From contig CP053160.1 of assembly GCA_014607495.2 (NCBI GenBank), forward strand, positions 3,658,001-3,722,000: 64,000 nucleotides of DNA, read 5' to 3'. The notes below the pieces were generated by a model. The model had not been told where the DNA came from, did not search any database, and worked only from the letters and a program-made list of their open reading frames with translations. Positions within the stretch are counted from its first letter, which is position 1. Each line of letters starts with the position of its first letter. Below are positions 21,850-34,915 of the stretch, in pieces. The stretch is from Carposina sasakii (taxonomy: Eukaryota > Arthropoda > Insecta > Lepidoptera > Carposinidae). Made by a program: the position numbers and the translations under genes.

Positions 21850-24318
21850 GGTAGGGGGTGACTGGGTGAGTCTACCGTACTACTGAAATATGCAAACACT
21901 ATGATATTTTGTTTAGCTATAATATTTGCATACCATTTTCCCTGCTAATAAAGCTCATAAACATAAGCCGATGATAATGAAAAGTAAATAAACTAAAAGG
22001 ATTCCCGTTTAGTTACAACATTTTTTGTGACTGTGAAGGCCACGGCAAACAAAACACAAAGTTTTCCGTGGTGGAGGCTGAATATCCTACCTAGCAGTGG
22101 AAAGATGGAGTATATTATAATATTCCTACTGTATTTCTAAATATAATTTTGTATAACGCCCTTTCGAGGTATAAATCTGAAATAACTCCCGCGCCACCTA
22201 CATCCCTCCCACAGTTTTGCCCACCACTGTGACTACAATGCAGATTTCGCAAGCCGTCTTAGCCATTGTATAGGTACATTGTGTCAGCTCGCATCAGCCC
22301 TGACCTCAGAGAAACAAATAAACAATGAGTGCTAACTTGGAATACAAAAACGGTACAATTCTTGACGTCGCTCTTTTTGCGTCTGCATTACGTATACGAA
22401 AGGTGCATTATGCATACATGTGCCCAAAATGGGGTGGCCAGAACTGCGAGATCACGAAGGAGGTCCGACAGCCACGTTTAGCGTAGCTGGGTCAGACGTG
22501 AAAGATCATGATAAGTCGCTAGCTCATCGCCTGAAAAAACGTCCCTGAGTTCCATAGTCGCATCTTATAATATGACATGTACGCAAGAAGATGCAGCTGA
22601 TGTATTCTAGTGAAGCCCCGCATCGGCACAGGTCATATGCATGCAACTGCATCTCGCATTGACGTTAAAGTGCAATTCAGAATGCAGGTAACCGTAGGTA
22701 CTCGTAGTTTCATTAGAGCACCTTGATTAACTCTAATCGCATTATCGTGGCTTAACCTCTAATTTACTCATAAGCTTGCTAACTCACCAAAACGTGTTGT
22801 TTACATACATATACCATCATACTACCTATATACATTTATATATTCAGGCAAAGATACTATTAAGTATGAAGGTACACGTATTGTATGAAACGTAAACCCA
22901 CTCTTAGAATGATCATGCTATTCAAATATAGGGCATACATATAAGGCATTATAACCTAAATAATATAATAGAATGCAGAGGTCGTGGGTGCGATTCCCAC
23001 CCGGGTGAGGAATTTTTTCCATTTCTTTATCAACCGACTTCAAAAAGAGAGGTTATCAATTCGTCTGTATGTTTTTTTTTTATTTTTTTTTTTTTTTTTT
23101 ATGTGTGTTACCTCAGAACTCCGTCGTTTATGAACCGATTTCAATTTTTTTTTATAGTTGGTCATGGTATACTTCCAGGTTGGTCCCATATTCACCACAT
23201 CAGGATCTGATGATGGGATCTTGGAGAAATCGAGGGCAATCCTCAAATATTGTAGGCACATGTAGTCTGTTTTTATACTTTTACTGAGCGTTTTGATCAC
23301 CTACATATAAAACATAACATCTGATGATGGAATCTCTAAGGAATCTAGGGATATCCTCAAATATAAAGGGCACGAGTAGTCCGTTTTTAGATGTTTATAG
23401 AGAATTTTGGTCAGCTACACATAATATAAAGGAAACGAGGGTCTGATGATGGAGCTGCCGAAAAACAGATAGTGGAACTTTTTAGTAACAAAATCCCCCT
23501 ATGGCAGGGGGAGGCCTACGTCCAGTAGTGGACTGCAATAGGCTTATGAAGATGAAGATAATTGTATTAAGTCGTGAAATTGTATGTTGCGTTAAGCCGT
23601 ATCCGAAGTAAGATGGTTATAGAGGAAGAGGTAGACATGAGAATAACGAGATGACGGATAATAGGGATAAATGAAAGAAGAGTACCTACATATTTCACCG
23701 ACCTCAAATTATTGGGAACAGGGCAGGAAGAAGGAGTGTAATTATATGTTGTTTAAATAAGAGTGTACATGGCTGTTGTGCTCCGTGCCTCCGATCCAGC
23801 ATGAACGCCAACTTAGTAATATCTAGGAGTAGAAGTGGTCGCCGAAATCGGTCGGAAGTCATCATTATCATCATCATCATCATCATATTGTCAGACGTAA
23901 AGTTTCGAAGCCTAGTCCTTTTTCTCTTTTGTCATGTGGCCTATTTAATCATTTGCTGACATATAAATCTGACAATATTATGCCTCCTAAACTTCGTACA
24001 CGGATTAACGCAATATATTTGCCCTTTAGTAAAATTTTACTTTAGTAAGTTCGAGTTTTGGGAGGAAGTCGGTTTTTCGTTTAAAAAAAATTATTAATAA
24101 TTTTAAATGATAATGTTGATGATCGATCTATTTTAATACAGACACAAAATCAGGCTTTTTATCCAGACTTCCGTGATGTGTTTCCTATTACGTCACTGAT
24201 GAAAAAAATGTTAAAACAGTAGCGTAAGCTGAACCTCTTTACGCGACGTAACGCTATCGATTCGCAAGCAAAGTCTATGAGACGACAGTTTGACGATAGC
24301 GTTATGGACTATCGACAG
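21850..24318. other. Intergenic DNA with SINE-type repeats
   Basis: No gene supported. 22440-22520 is a second-family SINE fragment. 22980-23020 carries a tRNA-like B box (GGTGCGATTCCC) and is followed at 23032-23290 by a common repeat beginning ATCAACCGACTTCAAAAAG. 23490-23560 is a family A SINE tail. Confidence 0.5.
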
Positions 24319-24493
24319 GTTACCTAAATTAGCCGAAGCAAAGCGATAGCGAAATTTGTACAATATTCGCCTTGAAATATCAAAGTTCCTTTGAAATTAA
24401 TTTTACGTAATACGAATTTGACAAGCAATCAGTGATTTTTGTACAATTTTCGCTATCGCTTTGCTTTTGCTAGTTAGGTAATAAGGGGGAGGT
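24319..24493. repeat. Foldback MITE, family F2
   Basis: Inverted copy of 6797-6973, bounded by GTTACCTAAATTAGCC and GTTAGGTAATAAGGGGGA. Both arms carry GCGATAGCGAAA / TTTTCGCTATCGC. Confidence 0.75.
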
Positions 24494-24499
24494 TCGTGC

Positions 24500-25360
24500 T
24501 TGCCCCACAGAAAATCTTACCGGTTTCGGTACCTAATAAATTAAATGACAGTATTGTACCGTAAAGCATGACGAAACAGAGGTAATTCGGCGGAGTGGCA
24601 CGTGTCAGGTGCGCCTTGATGACCAATTCACTGATAACACTTTTCTATATACGATTTTTACGGGAATACTAGATGTTATTGCGTTGAAGGGGTAAAAAAT
24701 AGTTTACGACCTATTCTCAGACCTACCGAATAAACATATAAAATTTCATAAAAATCATTTCATCATTTTGGAGGAGTTTGGTAACAAATACCGCGACACG
24801 TGAATTTAATACATTAGATTTTGCACATGGATTCGACAAAATATGATTTTACATCAATGTTAAACAGGAGGTCTATCAAGGCCTTAACTGAGACCTTACT
24901 TAATAAATAAGTTATTTCCAATGGCATACAGACTGTAATTTGAAATATCTGTTATTTCAGTAAAAACATGTGAATGACTTTAAATCGTATGGATTGGTGC
25001 AATGTGAAATACGCAATGTTTTATTTAAAATAACAATAACTGAGCATCCTAAACGGAAGAGGATGCGTTGGTGACTAGCACAGCATGCATCCGGAATATC
25101 TCTACATAGAGTAAACAAACATGTAGATAGAACTCCTCGCGTGAAGTGTTTTATGTTTTGTTTATAACAAAGATGTTAAGAAACATTCAAGAAGATAGGT
25201 TTGTAATTATTATAGGCGTTGGAAAAGTTCTGGTGTTTAGATGAAAACACGTTAAAATGGGTTGTTGAAATATGGTGTTAAAGAAAGTTTACTCAGGCGT
25301 GGCAAAGAGGCGTGCGTTTTACTAATTTAAACTTGTTAACATTGCGAGAGTAATGATGAG
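24500..25360. other. Intergenic DNA, nothing recognised
   Basis: AT-rich, with no supported ORF or repeat structure beyond short low-complexity tracts. Confidence 0.4.
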
Positions 25361-25429
25361 CTTCCCCGGGATATTCTATGCTTTGTTATGCATTTTTCTG
25401 GTCGCCTCTGTTGATCCTGGCTCACAGGA

Positions 25430-25690
25430 GTTGCAGAGGCGGGAATGAGTAGTGGGCCAATCCCAGTTATCCCGGTTAGGTATCATTACAAGTCGTGCAG
25501 TGTTGGAAGAGTTGAATAACACCAACCCATATCTGCCCGTAGGTATCGTAAGAGGCGATTCCGGGAGGTGGGCAGCGCTTCCCATGTTGATAATACTCGT
25601 AACATAGTCCGAAAAACACACTGCCTGCCCAGCAGCACGGTGAATTTAAGCCAAAACGCCCATGACAAGATTAGTGGAGTGTAATAGATG
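25430..25690 (+). repeat. Lepidopteran SINE, family A (diverged)
   Basis: Shares CTGCCCGTAGGTATCGTAAG, GGCGATTCCGGGAGGTGGGC and the CATAGTCCGAAAAACACACTG module with the copy at 2583-2834. The 3' tail has degenerated. Confidence 0.65.
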
Positions 25691-25699
25691 ATGATTCTA

Positions 25700-26540
25700 T
25701 GAACGTTATGTACACTAAATTAACTTTTCACGTGAGTGTATCATACAAAACTGCACTAGTTACTCGTATATCAAACGTTAAAACACATAGTAGGTGCTTA
25801 TACGATGTAAACCCAAAGCAAGATAAACCGTAAATTTTATGAACGATAAAAATCAAGTCGGACACGCAAGCCGCACCATATTACCGTAATCTTAAAGTAA
25901 ACAATATAAAAGGCAAAAGCAAAGAAAGGGGCAGATAAATAGGTGATTTAGAAAGCTGTATAGCTTGTAGAGTATGTACTATATCGGGAAAATACCCACT
26001 TACCTACATGTTTAGGAATGAAAATGTATAGATCAGAAAATCTAGCCGGAATTTAAAATCGATTTTTTAAGATGCTGCTAATTTGAACATAAACCAAAGC
26101 ATAGTGGTTACAGACAGACAAAAGTACAACTTCAAAATTCAAGAATTTCTATTAGTTATCGTTTATTATTTTTTCCTATTAGTCCTTAAAGTTATATAGA
26201 TAGTTGTCTCAATTACCTAAGGCACTTGAACTTCACAATTTAAAAAAAAGAAATATATTCGGCAGTATGATAAGCAATGAAACAGTCGAAACAGATCATT
26301 AGTCATACATAATACAAATTCCATTAAAAATACTAATCGAAAACTAACCGGGTTCAAGTCAGACATTATCGTAATGAGGTATTTACGTATTTATATAAAG
26401 AGATAGCCGCACATATGAAAGGAAGGAAGGTTTGGTAAAACGCTCTAAGCCCAAACGCACACTGGCGGCCAAGCAGCAGCGCGGCCACCGAGTTCACCGA
26501 AATCTCAAACGGACAAGTACGCGCACTGATGATATAATGC
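25700..26540. other. Intergenic DNA, nothing recognised
   Basis: No supported gene. The stretch before the foldback at 26547 is locally GC-rich. Confidence 0.4.
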
Positions 26541-26546
26541 CGCTTT

Positions 26547-26742
26547 TAGGCCGAAAACTGGATGTCTGCGATTATCGGGGCGGCGGCGGCAACGGGGCGG
26601 GAGCGGTACGATAAACAGATAGATTCTTATTGATGGGAACTGGATGGCAGCGGCGCGAGGAGCGGCGTCCGAGCAACTAGCCGCGCCCGCTACCGCCGTC
26701 GTCGTCGCCCCGCAAATCGCTGACATCCAGTTTTCGGCCTTA
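26547..26742. repeat. GC-rich foldback element
   Basis: TAGGCCGAAAACTGGATGTC (26547) is mirrored by GACATCCAGTTTTCGGCCTTA (to 26742). The inner arms run into GGGGCGGCGG and CGTCGTCGTCGCCCC. About 33 of 36 arm positions pair. Confidence 0.75.
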
Positions 26743-27264
26743 GAGCTCTATACTAAACATTGAATCAGTTGTGCCTAGAATATCAACGATTTGCCCGCGT
26801 GCCGACACTAGATAGGGAGTGAGTTTGACCAGTTCCTTTGAAAGATAGCGCTATGTTGCTATAGGATAGGGCATACAAAAAACGTTAGTTCCAAAATGAG
26901 GCGCGGTAGTTATTCTTTGAAACCGTCTTTACCAAAAGCGCAGATAACTCTCGATCGTATTCGCAGAAACTGAGAACTAACACCATGCCACATTATTACA
27001 TAACCATCTCATGAACTTGGATACGGTCTTGTCTTGTTGCAGTAATACGATATAAAATCTTTGGCATTGAATTTTAGTTCGCAGAAGTGGAAGTGACACT
27101 GTCTACGAGTACCTAAACATTTGAACCGAAACGTACATACAAGTCCTCGATAATGCTTAAAGTGGCTGGGGGATCTCCTTTATGATCCTGCCGTTCTGGC
27201 TACCGCATTCCGGGAACACAGCCCTGTCTATACAGGTATATGTAGGGTAAAGATTGGCTTATCG

Positions 27265-28360
27265 GTGATATATGGTAATATAGTGACAAATTTGGTTTTG
27301 ACTGCCTCTGTTATGCCCAGCGTGCCGTACGCGCTTTTAAAGTGTAATATGGCATACCCCCGACCTCACCCCTTAGCTAGTCGCCGGACACGACGTTCAA
27401 TGTACGTCATTTTCACGCCCAGCCAACTTCGTTATGGAGAATCCGGAGCAAAATAGGTACGTATATATCACTATATTACTGTCGACACTTGTTTGTTGTT
27501 TTAAACTGTATTTTCTACACGGTATTCGTGAATTTCGGTTATAATATAGTACTATAGCCGTCGTAAAAGGCCATATAAAAATTATATGCCTATGTCTTAC
27601 AAGTGTGAATCTAGGAGCTTATGAATTTGATGTTTTTTCTTACAGAAACGCTTCGGCGGGGCGTAAGCCTCGACAAATGAAAGGAAGAAATCGTCGCGAT
27701 TATGATTTATCTTCACTTAGAGCTGCTGTCAGATAATTGGTCTATTTTCAAAGCATCTAAAGAGTATGGCATACCATGGACCCCTTTAAAAACGCACGTG
27801 AGTAATGAAAATAAAGATCCTTCTTCAATTTCTATACCAAAGCTGCGAAAACTATTCACATTCCCTAAGGACATTGAATGTTGATTAGTCTCATACATCA
27901 TTTCAAGAAATTGGATTTGGGTTAAGTGTGACTAATATTAAGCGTATCGGTTATGCATTAGCTGTCAAAACTGGCCAAGTATATCAGTTTAACTATGCAA
28001 AGGGTAAAAAAAGCCGGGCCTTATTGATGGTTGCCGCTTGCCTTGCACATAAAACAAAAGAGGATCTGAACGTTCGTCACGCAGATACAAAAGACCTTGC
28101 TCACAAAAAAGCGCAAAGTATGCGGAGGCTCTCAAGATGGTAGCCCACAAAAATGGTGCTGTTTGTTTTGAATGTATGGAATGTGCAAAATGGTATCACC
28201 AGGAATACTTGAATTGCTATTCACCGCAATTTCTATGTGAAAACTGTGACGTTGGTAATTATTCAGCCGATGATGACGATGAATAGGCCCCAGAATAGAT
28301 TATCACAACATTGCCAATAAGGTATCACAATATTACCCTATTGTCACCATATTACTACGT
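27265..28360 (+). pseudogene. pogo-like transposon remnant with a C-terminal zinc-finger-like end
   Basis: 27645-27840 reads in two frames: RDYDLSSLRAAV, and then SIFKASKEYGIPWTPLKTHV, the psq-type helix-turn-helix of pogo/Tigger transposases. 27928-28143 continues less clearly (GYALAVKTGQVYQF). 28140-28286 reads CFECMECAKWYHQEYLNCYS and then FLCENCDVG before a stop, a Cys/His-rich finger-like end. A possible 5' piece is MENPEQNR at 27438, followed by GTACGT with an AG acceptor at 27645. The DDE core is absent, so this is a deleted copy. Sequences resembling GGTAATATNGTGAC near 27270 and 28330 may be the ends. Confidence 0.5.
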
Positions 28361-28369
28361 ATTCAGGAG

Positions 28370-29100
28370 AGATTTATAATGACTGGTTAAGACACAATTA
28401 AAGGGACTGATTATAATAACTGTAGCCAAATAACAGGCTTTAAAGGTTTAAGTTACTGTTTTTTAAATATCTATTATAATAAAAGTTGATTTGGAATCAA
28501 AATTTTCATTTTTATCCTTATTATCGCTATATAGCCAACCTTTACCCTATGTATAAAAACCAACGACTATATAAATCTGCTAATTGTTATTCTCCAAAAT
28601 ACTACAATAAAAGCATTAATAGTCGAACAGACGTGATGTTTTGCCTTGCTAACCTTGCACGTTGGCATTTCTCATTATGGAATGGAAACTTGACCTCGAA
28701 TGCGTTTGTGAGATATGTGACGGTACGCCATTATTTGTAATACAAAACAATTAGCATTCAGAAATCGAAAGATACCTAACTAACGTCACATTAAGATCTC
28801 CAGGCAAACATCAGTCATTCTACTAGTTACTCTACATACCCAATGTTTTAAAAGAGCACAACTGCTAAGCAATGCCTGATGATGACTTCTCACGAAAAGC
28901 AGGTTGGTATGAGTCTGTCCAAATTCACACGGTCAAGGTACGGAGGTCAAGTGTCCGAAAGTAATAAAATAAAGTAAGTCACACTGAAGTCGTGCGTGAC
29001 TATTATCTTATGTACCTTAGATACTGGGACCAACGTTTACGCGTATACTACATTTTTCTGAATATTTATAATGTTAGTAATACAAATACTTAGGGCCGAT
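28370..29100. other. Intergenic DNA, nothing recognised
   Basis: AT-rich, no supported feature. Confidence 0.35.
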
Positions 29101-29106
29101 TTTTTT

Positions 29107-29320
29107 TAGCGTGCAACGGTCAGATAGTGGACGCCCGCGTGGAATGCAGTAAAAACAAAATGTCGAAATTATCCGGGGTAAAAACATTTTCCCGGGATAA
29201 AAATAAAAAATAAAAAAGTAGCCTATATGTTAAGTGAGACCTGTCAGAATATATTCCTGAAAACTGCATCGAAATCGCTTCAGCCGTTTCTGAGATTAGC
29301 GTGCACAAACATTGATCCGT
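29107..29320 (-). mobile_element. Helitron-family fragment
   Basis: Shares AGTGGACGCCCGCGTGGA, GTAGCCTATATGTTAAGTG and CAGCCGTTTCTGAGATTAG with the copy at 34588-34915, and with 3120-3170 and 31600-31723. Confidence 0.6.
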
Positions 29321-29346
29321 TATTATACAGAATGTATGTAATATAA

Positions 29347-29614
29347 TATACAGGGTGTAACAAAAAGGGTATGTTAAGCGAAAAGCTACGTAAATAGCCC
29401 ACTGTAGAGAACCTATCCACAAAATTTGAGACTAGAAATTACATGTTTATTTTTCAAGATTGTATGAGAATTTCTGAGATATTAAAAAATTCTCCATACT
29501 ATCGGGAAAAATAAACATGTGATTTCGAGTCTTAAATTTTGTGGATAGATTCTCTACAGTGGGCTATTTACGTAGCTTTTCGCTTAACATACCCTTTTTG
29601 TTACACCCTGTATA
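29347..29614. mobile_element. Near-perfect palindromic MITE ('tacagggtgtaac')
   Basis: 268 bp. The first about 95 bases (from ACAGGGTGTAACAAAAAGGG) are almost exactly the reverse complement of the last about 95 (to CCCTTTTTGTTACACCCTGT). Eroded relatives are at 52220-52290 and 57568-57640. Confidence 0.85.
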
Positions 29615-30103
29615 GAAAATACATACATATAGATATAGATAGATAGATAGAATAGAATATATAGATAAATTGATGCTGATGCTAAAACTTGATCAAGAAA
29701 GAGGTAGCATCAGGGATTTGGTATCTCCTCTGGTAGCATTAACTTTATCCCATCTGACCATTTTATTGCAAAAATCTGCCCTAAATGACCAACAGCTGTC
29801 ATATTTAATACTTATATTGTACGAAAACTGGCAAAGCGTGTAATAATTACATACAGAGGTGGAATGGACCAACTACAATAGTACAATCTAAGCCTAGACA
29901 AAACAGCGACGGTCAACGACCTGCAAAATAAGGTCGTTGCTAATGTACCTATATTCGTACATAATGTACGTGGAAATAAATAGCCAAAGATATGAATAAT
30001 TTTAGAAATATTTCATGCTGTTTAAGGGCACACGTTTGACCTTAATTAAGCATTAAAGCATAAACGGGGTATGGTATAAATAATTACGTGTTCGTGTTAT
30101 CTA

Positions 30104-30675
30104 CACTAATATTATAAAGAGGAAAACTTTGTTTGTTTGGTTGTAATGAATAGGCTCCGAAACTACTGGACCGATTTCAAAAATTCTTTCACCGTTAGAA
30201 TCCTTATTGGACCTGGATGAACATAGGCTATATGAATTTCCCGATATTCCCACGGGAAGGCGACCAACGGAAATTTATTATTTTTTACGAAAACCGCTAT
30301 ACATATGAAGCTGAAATCGGGCATATATGTTCATTGGGGACAACGAGGAAGGACTAAAAACGGATTTCCCGAAATTCCCACGGGAAGGGGACAAACGAGA
30401 ATTCATAATTTTTACGAGAACCGCTATACATATGAAGCTGAAATCGGGCATATGTGTTCATTGGGGACAACGAGGAAGGACTAAAAACGGATTTCCCGAA
30501 ATTCCCACGGGAAGGGGAGTTACGAAAATTTCAAATTTTTACGAAAACCGCTATTTATACGAAGCTGAAATCGGATTAGGGCTACAAGGAAGCTCTAAGA
30601 ACGGATTTCCCGAAATTACCATGGGAAGGGGACCAACGGGAGTTCCGAATTTTTACGAAAACCGCTGTACCTACA
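30104..30675 (+). mobile_element. Helitron-like element with a tandem array of about 127-bp units
   Basis: Begins CTACACTAATATTATAAAG, as in other Helitrons here. From 30236 four units start with ATTTCCCGAAATTCCCACGG-type sequence at 30236, 30364, 30491 and 30605 (spacings 128, 127, 114). The in-frame translation of the array is repetitive and not taken as a gene. Confidence 0.7.
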
Positions 30676-30751
30676 TATGAAGTTGTAGCTATGTACTGAT
30701 ATGTACCGAAGCGAAGCGAGGGCGGGCCATTATACATAAACATGAGCGTAT

Positions 30752-30838
30752 TGCAGTCCACTGCTGGACGTAGGCCTCCTCCAGGGCACACCACACGGCT
30801 ACTGCCATAGGGGCTTTTGCCCATAGTAATATTGGAAT
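30752..30838 (-). repeat. SINE family A fragment
   Basis: Carries GCAGTCCACTGCTGGACGTA and AGGCCTCCTCCAGGGCACA. Only the 3' end of the family is present. Confidence 0.7.
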
Positions 30839-30895
30839 AACCCATAATATATTTAGTGAACACCCATGTGTTTATAATCTATACTATATAATCCC

Positions 30896-31362
30896 AACTA
30901 ATATTATAAATGCGAAAGTAACTCTGTCTGTCTGTCTGTCTGTCTGTTACGCTTTCCCGCTTAAACCTCGCAACCGATTTTGATGAAATTTGGTACAGAC
31001 AATCTTTAGACCCTGAGACAGAACATAGGCTACTTTTTATTTCGAAAAAAAGGGATGAAGGGGTTGAAATAGAGGTTGAAAGTTTGTATGGGATTTCTTA
31101 ATTTTAAAAGATAAAACCATGAAACTTTATATTTAAGCACTTGATAAGAAATCATTAAACATTTGTTCTAGCATTTTTGAAATTTCGACCAGCTAAGGGG
31201 TGAAATAAGGGTTGAAAGTTAGTATGCAAGTTCGTCAAATATCACGTCATAAGAAACAAAAAATCGTTTGTTCTAGCATTTTGAAATTTTTACCAGTTTG
31301 GGGGTGAAATAAATTTTGTTTTTTCTGTAGTCCACGCGGACGGAGTCGCGGGCGTCCACTAG
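30896..31362 (+). mobile_element. Non-autonomous Helitron with (CTGT)n
   Basis: Begins CCAACTAATATTATAAATG, has a run of six CTGT units at 30925-30948, and ends GTCGCGGGCGTCCACTAGT. The CTAGT end and hairpin fit Helitrons. A 3' fragment of the same family is at 31690-31723. Confidence 0.75.
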
Positions 31363-31723
31363 TTAAAAATAATGTAAAGCCAATGATCTATTTACGGAAA
31401 GGTATTAAAAAAATAATACACTTTACATTATACACGACTGTGTAACCGAAATTGGGTATCCAGAACTGCAGGCTCGTAAGGGAGATTCCACAGACATGTT
31501 TACCATAGCGGGGACAGATGTAATAATAAAATATTGTTTCCAGAGGATATTTTCCCACATCCTTTCTTTTCTACTAATATCTATGCATATAATAAAAAAA
31601 ATGTAACGGATCACTGCCTGTACATGGAAGATAAATGAGAAAACAAATTATAGAAGACCTTTATCAACGCAATAGTACCCAAAACCAGTAGTCCACGCGG
31701 ACGGAGTCGCGGGCGTCCACTAG

Positions 31724-31885
31724 TTATAAATAAATATGAACGGATGTTTGTTATTCTTTCACGCAAAAACTACCGAACAGATTTTGATGAAACTTGGCAA
31801 GTTATGTAGCTTATAAATCAGAATAACACATCTAAGCTACATAACAATGTTTACGCGAACGAGGTTGCGGGTGGCCGCTAGTAAG
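31724..31885 (+). mobile_element. Short non-autonomous Helitron
   Basis: Contains ACGCAAAAACTACCGAACAG and ends GGGTGGCCGCTAGT. A related copy, lacking a clean end, is at 45305-45520. Confidence 0.6.
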
Positions 31886-31889
31886 ACAT

Positions 31890-33740
31890 GTCAACTTCTA
31901 GCTCGCTCTAGCTGTTTGTAGTTAATATGCCAAAGAGTTGGCTACTAATGAAAAAGTTTGTAAACATACAATTGTGAAAATGTGACAATTTTGTGTAATC
32001 TAATCACGATCTCTATCTCACTAACACTTCTGTTTAACCCGGCAGTTATCTACACTATGTATGTATGATATGAAAAAATCCCCATTGTCTCTAATACGAA
32101 TGAATGCCGCATATCCTAGATCCTCGGAAATGTTTACGTTATTTATGACTAATAACAGGTCATCGTATAAAGAATTTAAATAATTGTGACTCATGCCGGC
32201 CGGCCTCACATTACATAAGCTAACCTACCTCACCTGCATCTCTGTTTCTCGATACTTAGAACTAGATCACTCAAAAGAAGGAAAATATTATGATAAATTC
32301 TAGTTACGATACTGTTGTGCCAGATACATGGGGTTATTGCGGTACAATGTTGTTTTACAACCAAATACAATTTACGTTCATAACGGAAGCGTACAATCAT
32401 GGCCAATTGATCTCTTATGGGAGATAAATTCACACCACCTAAACAATATGGTGTACTCAGATTTATAAGACTACAGGCTAGTGTCTGCATACTGTGCATT
32501 CAGGGCCGGCCATACGGAGAACGGAGCAGTCGCTCCTAGAGAGCACCTAAATGATTATAGGTATATATTATTAGGAACAAACAGGAGAGGCGCCATAATT
32601 GGATTTCGCTCCATTCTAAAATTTACTTCGGGCCGGCGCTGTGTACATTAATAGTAAAAATTAGGTAATCAAAATTATTTCAGACTATCTGGATTGTTTA
32701 TTGATTGGCTAGTGACTAAACCATGGATCCTAAAAATTCCTTCCACTAACCCGCATCATCAAAAACCCGACAAAATCTCATCATTACCACGAAATTTAGG
32801 ATGACTAATAAATTAGATGGTGTGGTACTGAACAGCTACGTCGTCGTGACGATGGTTTATTTGCACATAAACCATACACAAAGAACACGAGCATTTGATG
32901 ATTGCCGAGATCCCTATCCGATCTATGCAAAATATTTATACTACCCAATGTCAAAGACTATTTTGATAATTTAGCAATTTAGCAAAGATATTCGAAAAAG
33001 GAAAAGTTTACCCAGTAGTGTACAGTTGTTATTATTGGTAGAGTATATTGTGGGACTGGCTGAAGCTATGAATACCTCCTAGCTGATTACACTAACAAGA
33101 TATCGACAGAATGAGACTCACAGAGGACAGAGTAAAGTGCCTTAAAGGACATTCTTTGTTGTTGCCAACCAAACAAAAGATATAAAATTCGCAAACGGAT
33201 CACCCAAATTATTTAAGTTTTTTAGTTGTTGGACAAAACAAGGCTTATCTGCAGAGTCGCTAACCCAAACCTTTGTTATCAACCTCTTGACTATTCCATT
33301 GATAACGAATAATATTGCCAAAAAAGTAACAACTTACCTGATTTTAAAAGTATTAAAATAAAACAATAACTAAAATTGTATAGTAAGTTCCTTTTTTCAA
33401 TCAGCACAAACTTGATACCGAAAGGTTTTGTAACAAACTAAATCTAAATCCGCGAAACACTTTTAGATAGTGTTATCGTTGACGCGTCAAGTCTCCACAA
33501 CAATCACATCACTATCTATCTATTGTTTAAACATACAGGTAGATAAGCTGTCGCCCACTCGGTCCACTACCTATCCCTCTAGGGGCCCACAAAGTCGCAA
33601 AAGAACATCATGTCAACCTGATACTACTGATGCGCCGCCAACTATGGACAAGTTAACATCCCATCGCCCACTTCAATGTCCATAAAATACTCCCCGCACA
33701 ATTAATATTACAATGATCAGATAATCAATCAATCAATTAA
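31890..33740. other. Intergenic DNA, no gene recognised
   Basis: AT-rich. ORFs of 60-90 codons on both strands look random. Confidence 0.4.
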
Positions 33741-33744
33741 TGAT

Positions 33745-33935
33745 CAGATCCGCGATCCTGCTGTTCAAGCAAAGCTACTGGACTTCTGGATGAAGCTGTT
33801 TTATCTAGAGTATCCAGCCGTATGAAACCACGTCTTGTGACCGCCGCTAATGCTAGCCGCATTGCTAAAGAAAACCTTGCGAATAAAGAAGCTCAACTGC
33901 TGCGGCTGCACGCTGCATGCATGTTACAAAACTGT
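33745..33935 (+). pseudogene. Coding-like remnant, unidentified
   Basis: Two frames read like protein: DPAVQAKLLDFWMKLFY, and one shifted frame SSRMKPRLVTAANASRIAKE and then NLANKEAQLLRLHAA. This suggests an old ORF with a frameshift. The family is not recognised; a retroelement gag is possible. Confidence 0.25.
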
Positions 33936-34587
33936 TTATTTCTACTCTATTTTAGAGCCTAGCTAAATGTCTTATTGAGGATGTAATGTCGGATCTAAGG
34001 GTCTAAAAAAGCCGCCTATCTTCGTCGTACGATATGTGCTTATTTTGGTATTAAGTGTGCGTTGTTCTGGCAGGAGATTACGTGGCTATTATAGGGGCTC
34101 GTTGTAATGTGGAATACGTCATAGGAATACTAAACACAGAAACTTAACGTATCTTATTCCGAATACGGGGCCATGTTTACATCTGTACCAGGCTAGTCTA
34201 GCTGCGTACGCGCCGCCGCCGGTGACGTAACTTGTGACACAATTCATTGAGCCATTCATCCGTCCGCGGGCGGCTAGAGTGGCGTAACGAGCCGTTTCCC
34301 TCCAGTTAAGGGGAAAACTAGCCTAATTTTAGGGTAGAACTGTTATAATGGCATATATTAAGAGACTGGAGAATGTAGACTAGTAGATATTATCATTTCA
34401 ACATCACTATGAGGGAACTTATGGTTTCATGTTGATGTTGGATACTATGGTCTAACACAGGGGTTCCCAAAGTCGTTCCTAGGAGTCCACATTGTAATAA
34501 AAATAATATATGTAAATGTATAATAGTGATAGGAGAAACTATTACATTGATCTTTTTGTAGAAAATACTATAAGATATACATATTTA

Positions 34588-34915
34588 TTACTAGTGGACG
34601 CCCGTCACTCCGTCCGCGTGGACTACAGAAAAAACAAAATGTCGAAATTATCGGGATAAAAATATTTTCCCGGGATAAAAAGTAGCCTATATGTTAAGTG
34701 CGTCCTGTTACAATATATTCCTGAAAACTGCATAGAAATCGGTTCAGCCGTTTCTGAGATTAGTGTGCACAAACGCACAGACAAATAGACAAAAATTCCA
34801 AAAATCATTGTTTCGGGTACTATTGCGTTGATAAAGGTATTCTATAATATTTTTTCTTATATATCTTCCATGTACAGACAGTGATCCGTTACGTTTTTAT
34901 TACAGTAAGTAGTTT
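34588..34915 (-). mobile_element. Helitron-family copy
   Basis: Starts in plus coordinates with ACTAGTGGACGCCCGTCACT, the reverse complement of the CTAGT end, and continues with TTATCGGGATAAAAATATTT and CAGCCGTTTCTGAGATTAG. Confidence 0.65.

Noticed and set aside
22980..23020. Possible tRNA gene (GGTGCGATTCCC B-box)
   Set aside because: No cloverleaf or acceptor stem could be built; it looks like a SINE remnant beside another dispersed repeat.
30327..30680. 117-codon plus-strand ORF
   Set aside because: It is the translation of the 127-bp tandem repeat array; the repeats keep a frame by chance and no protein family is evident.
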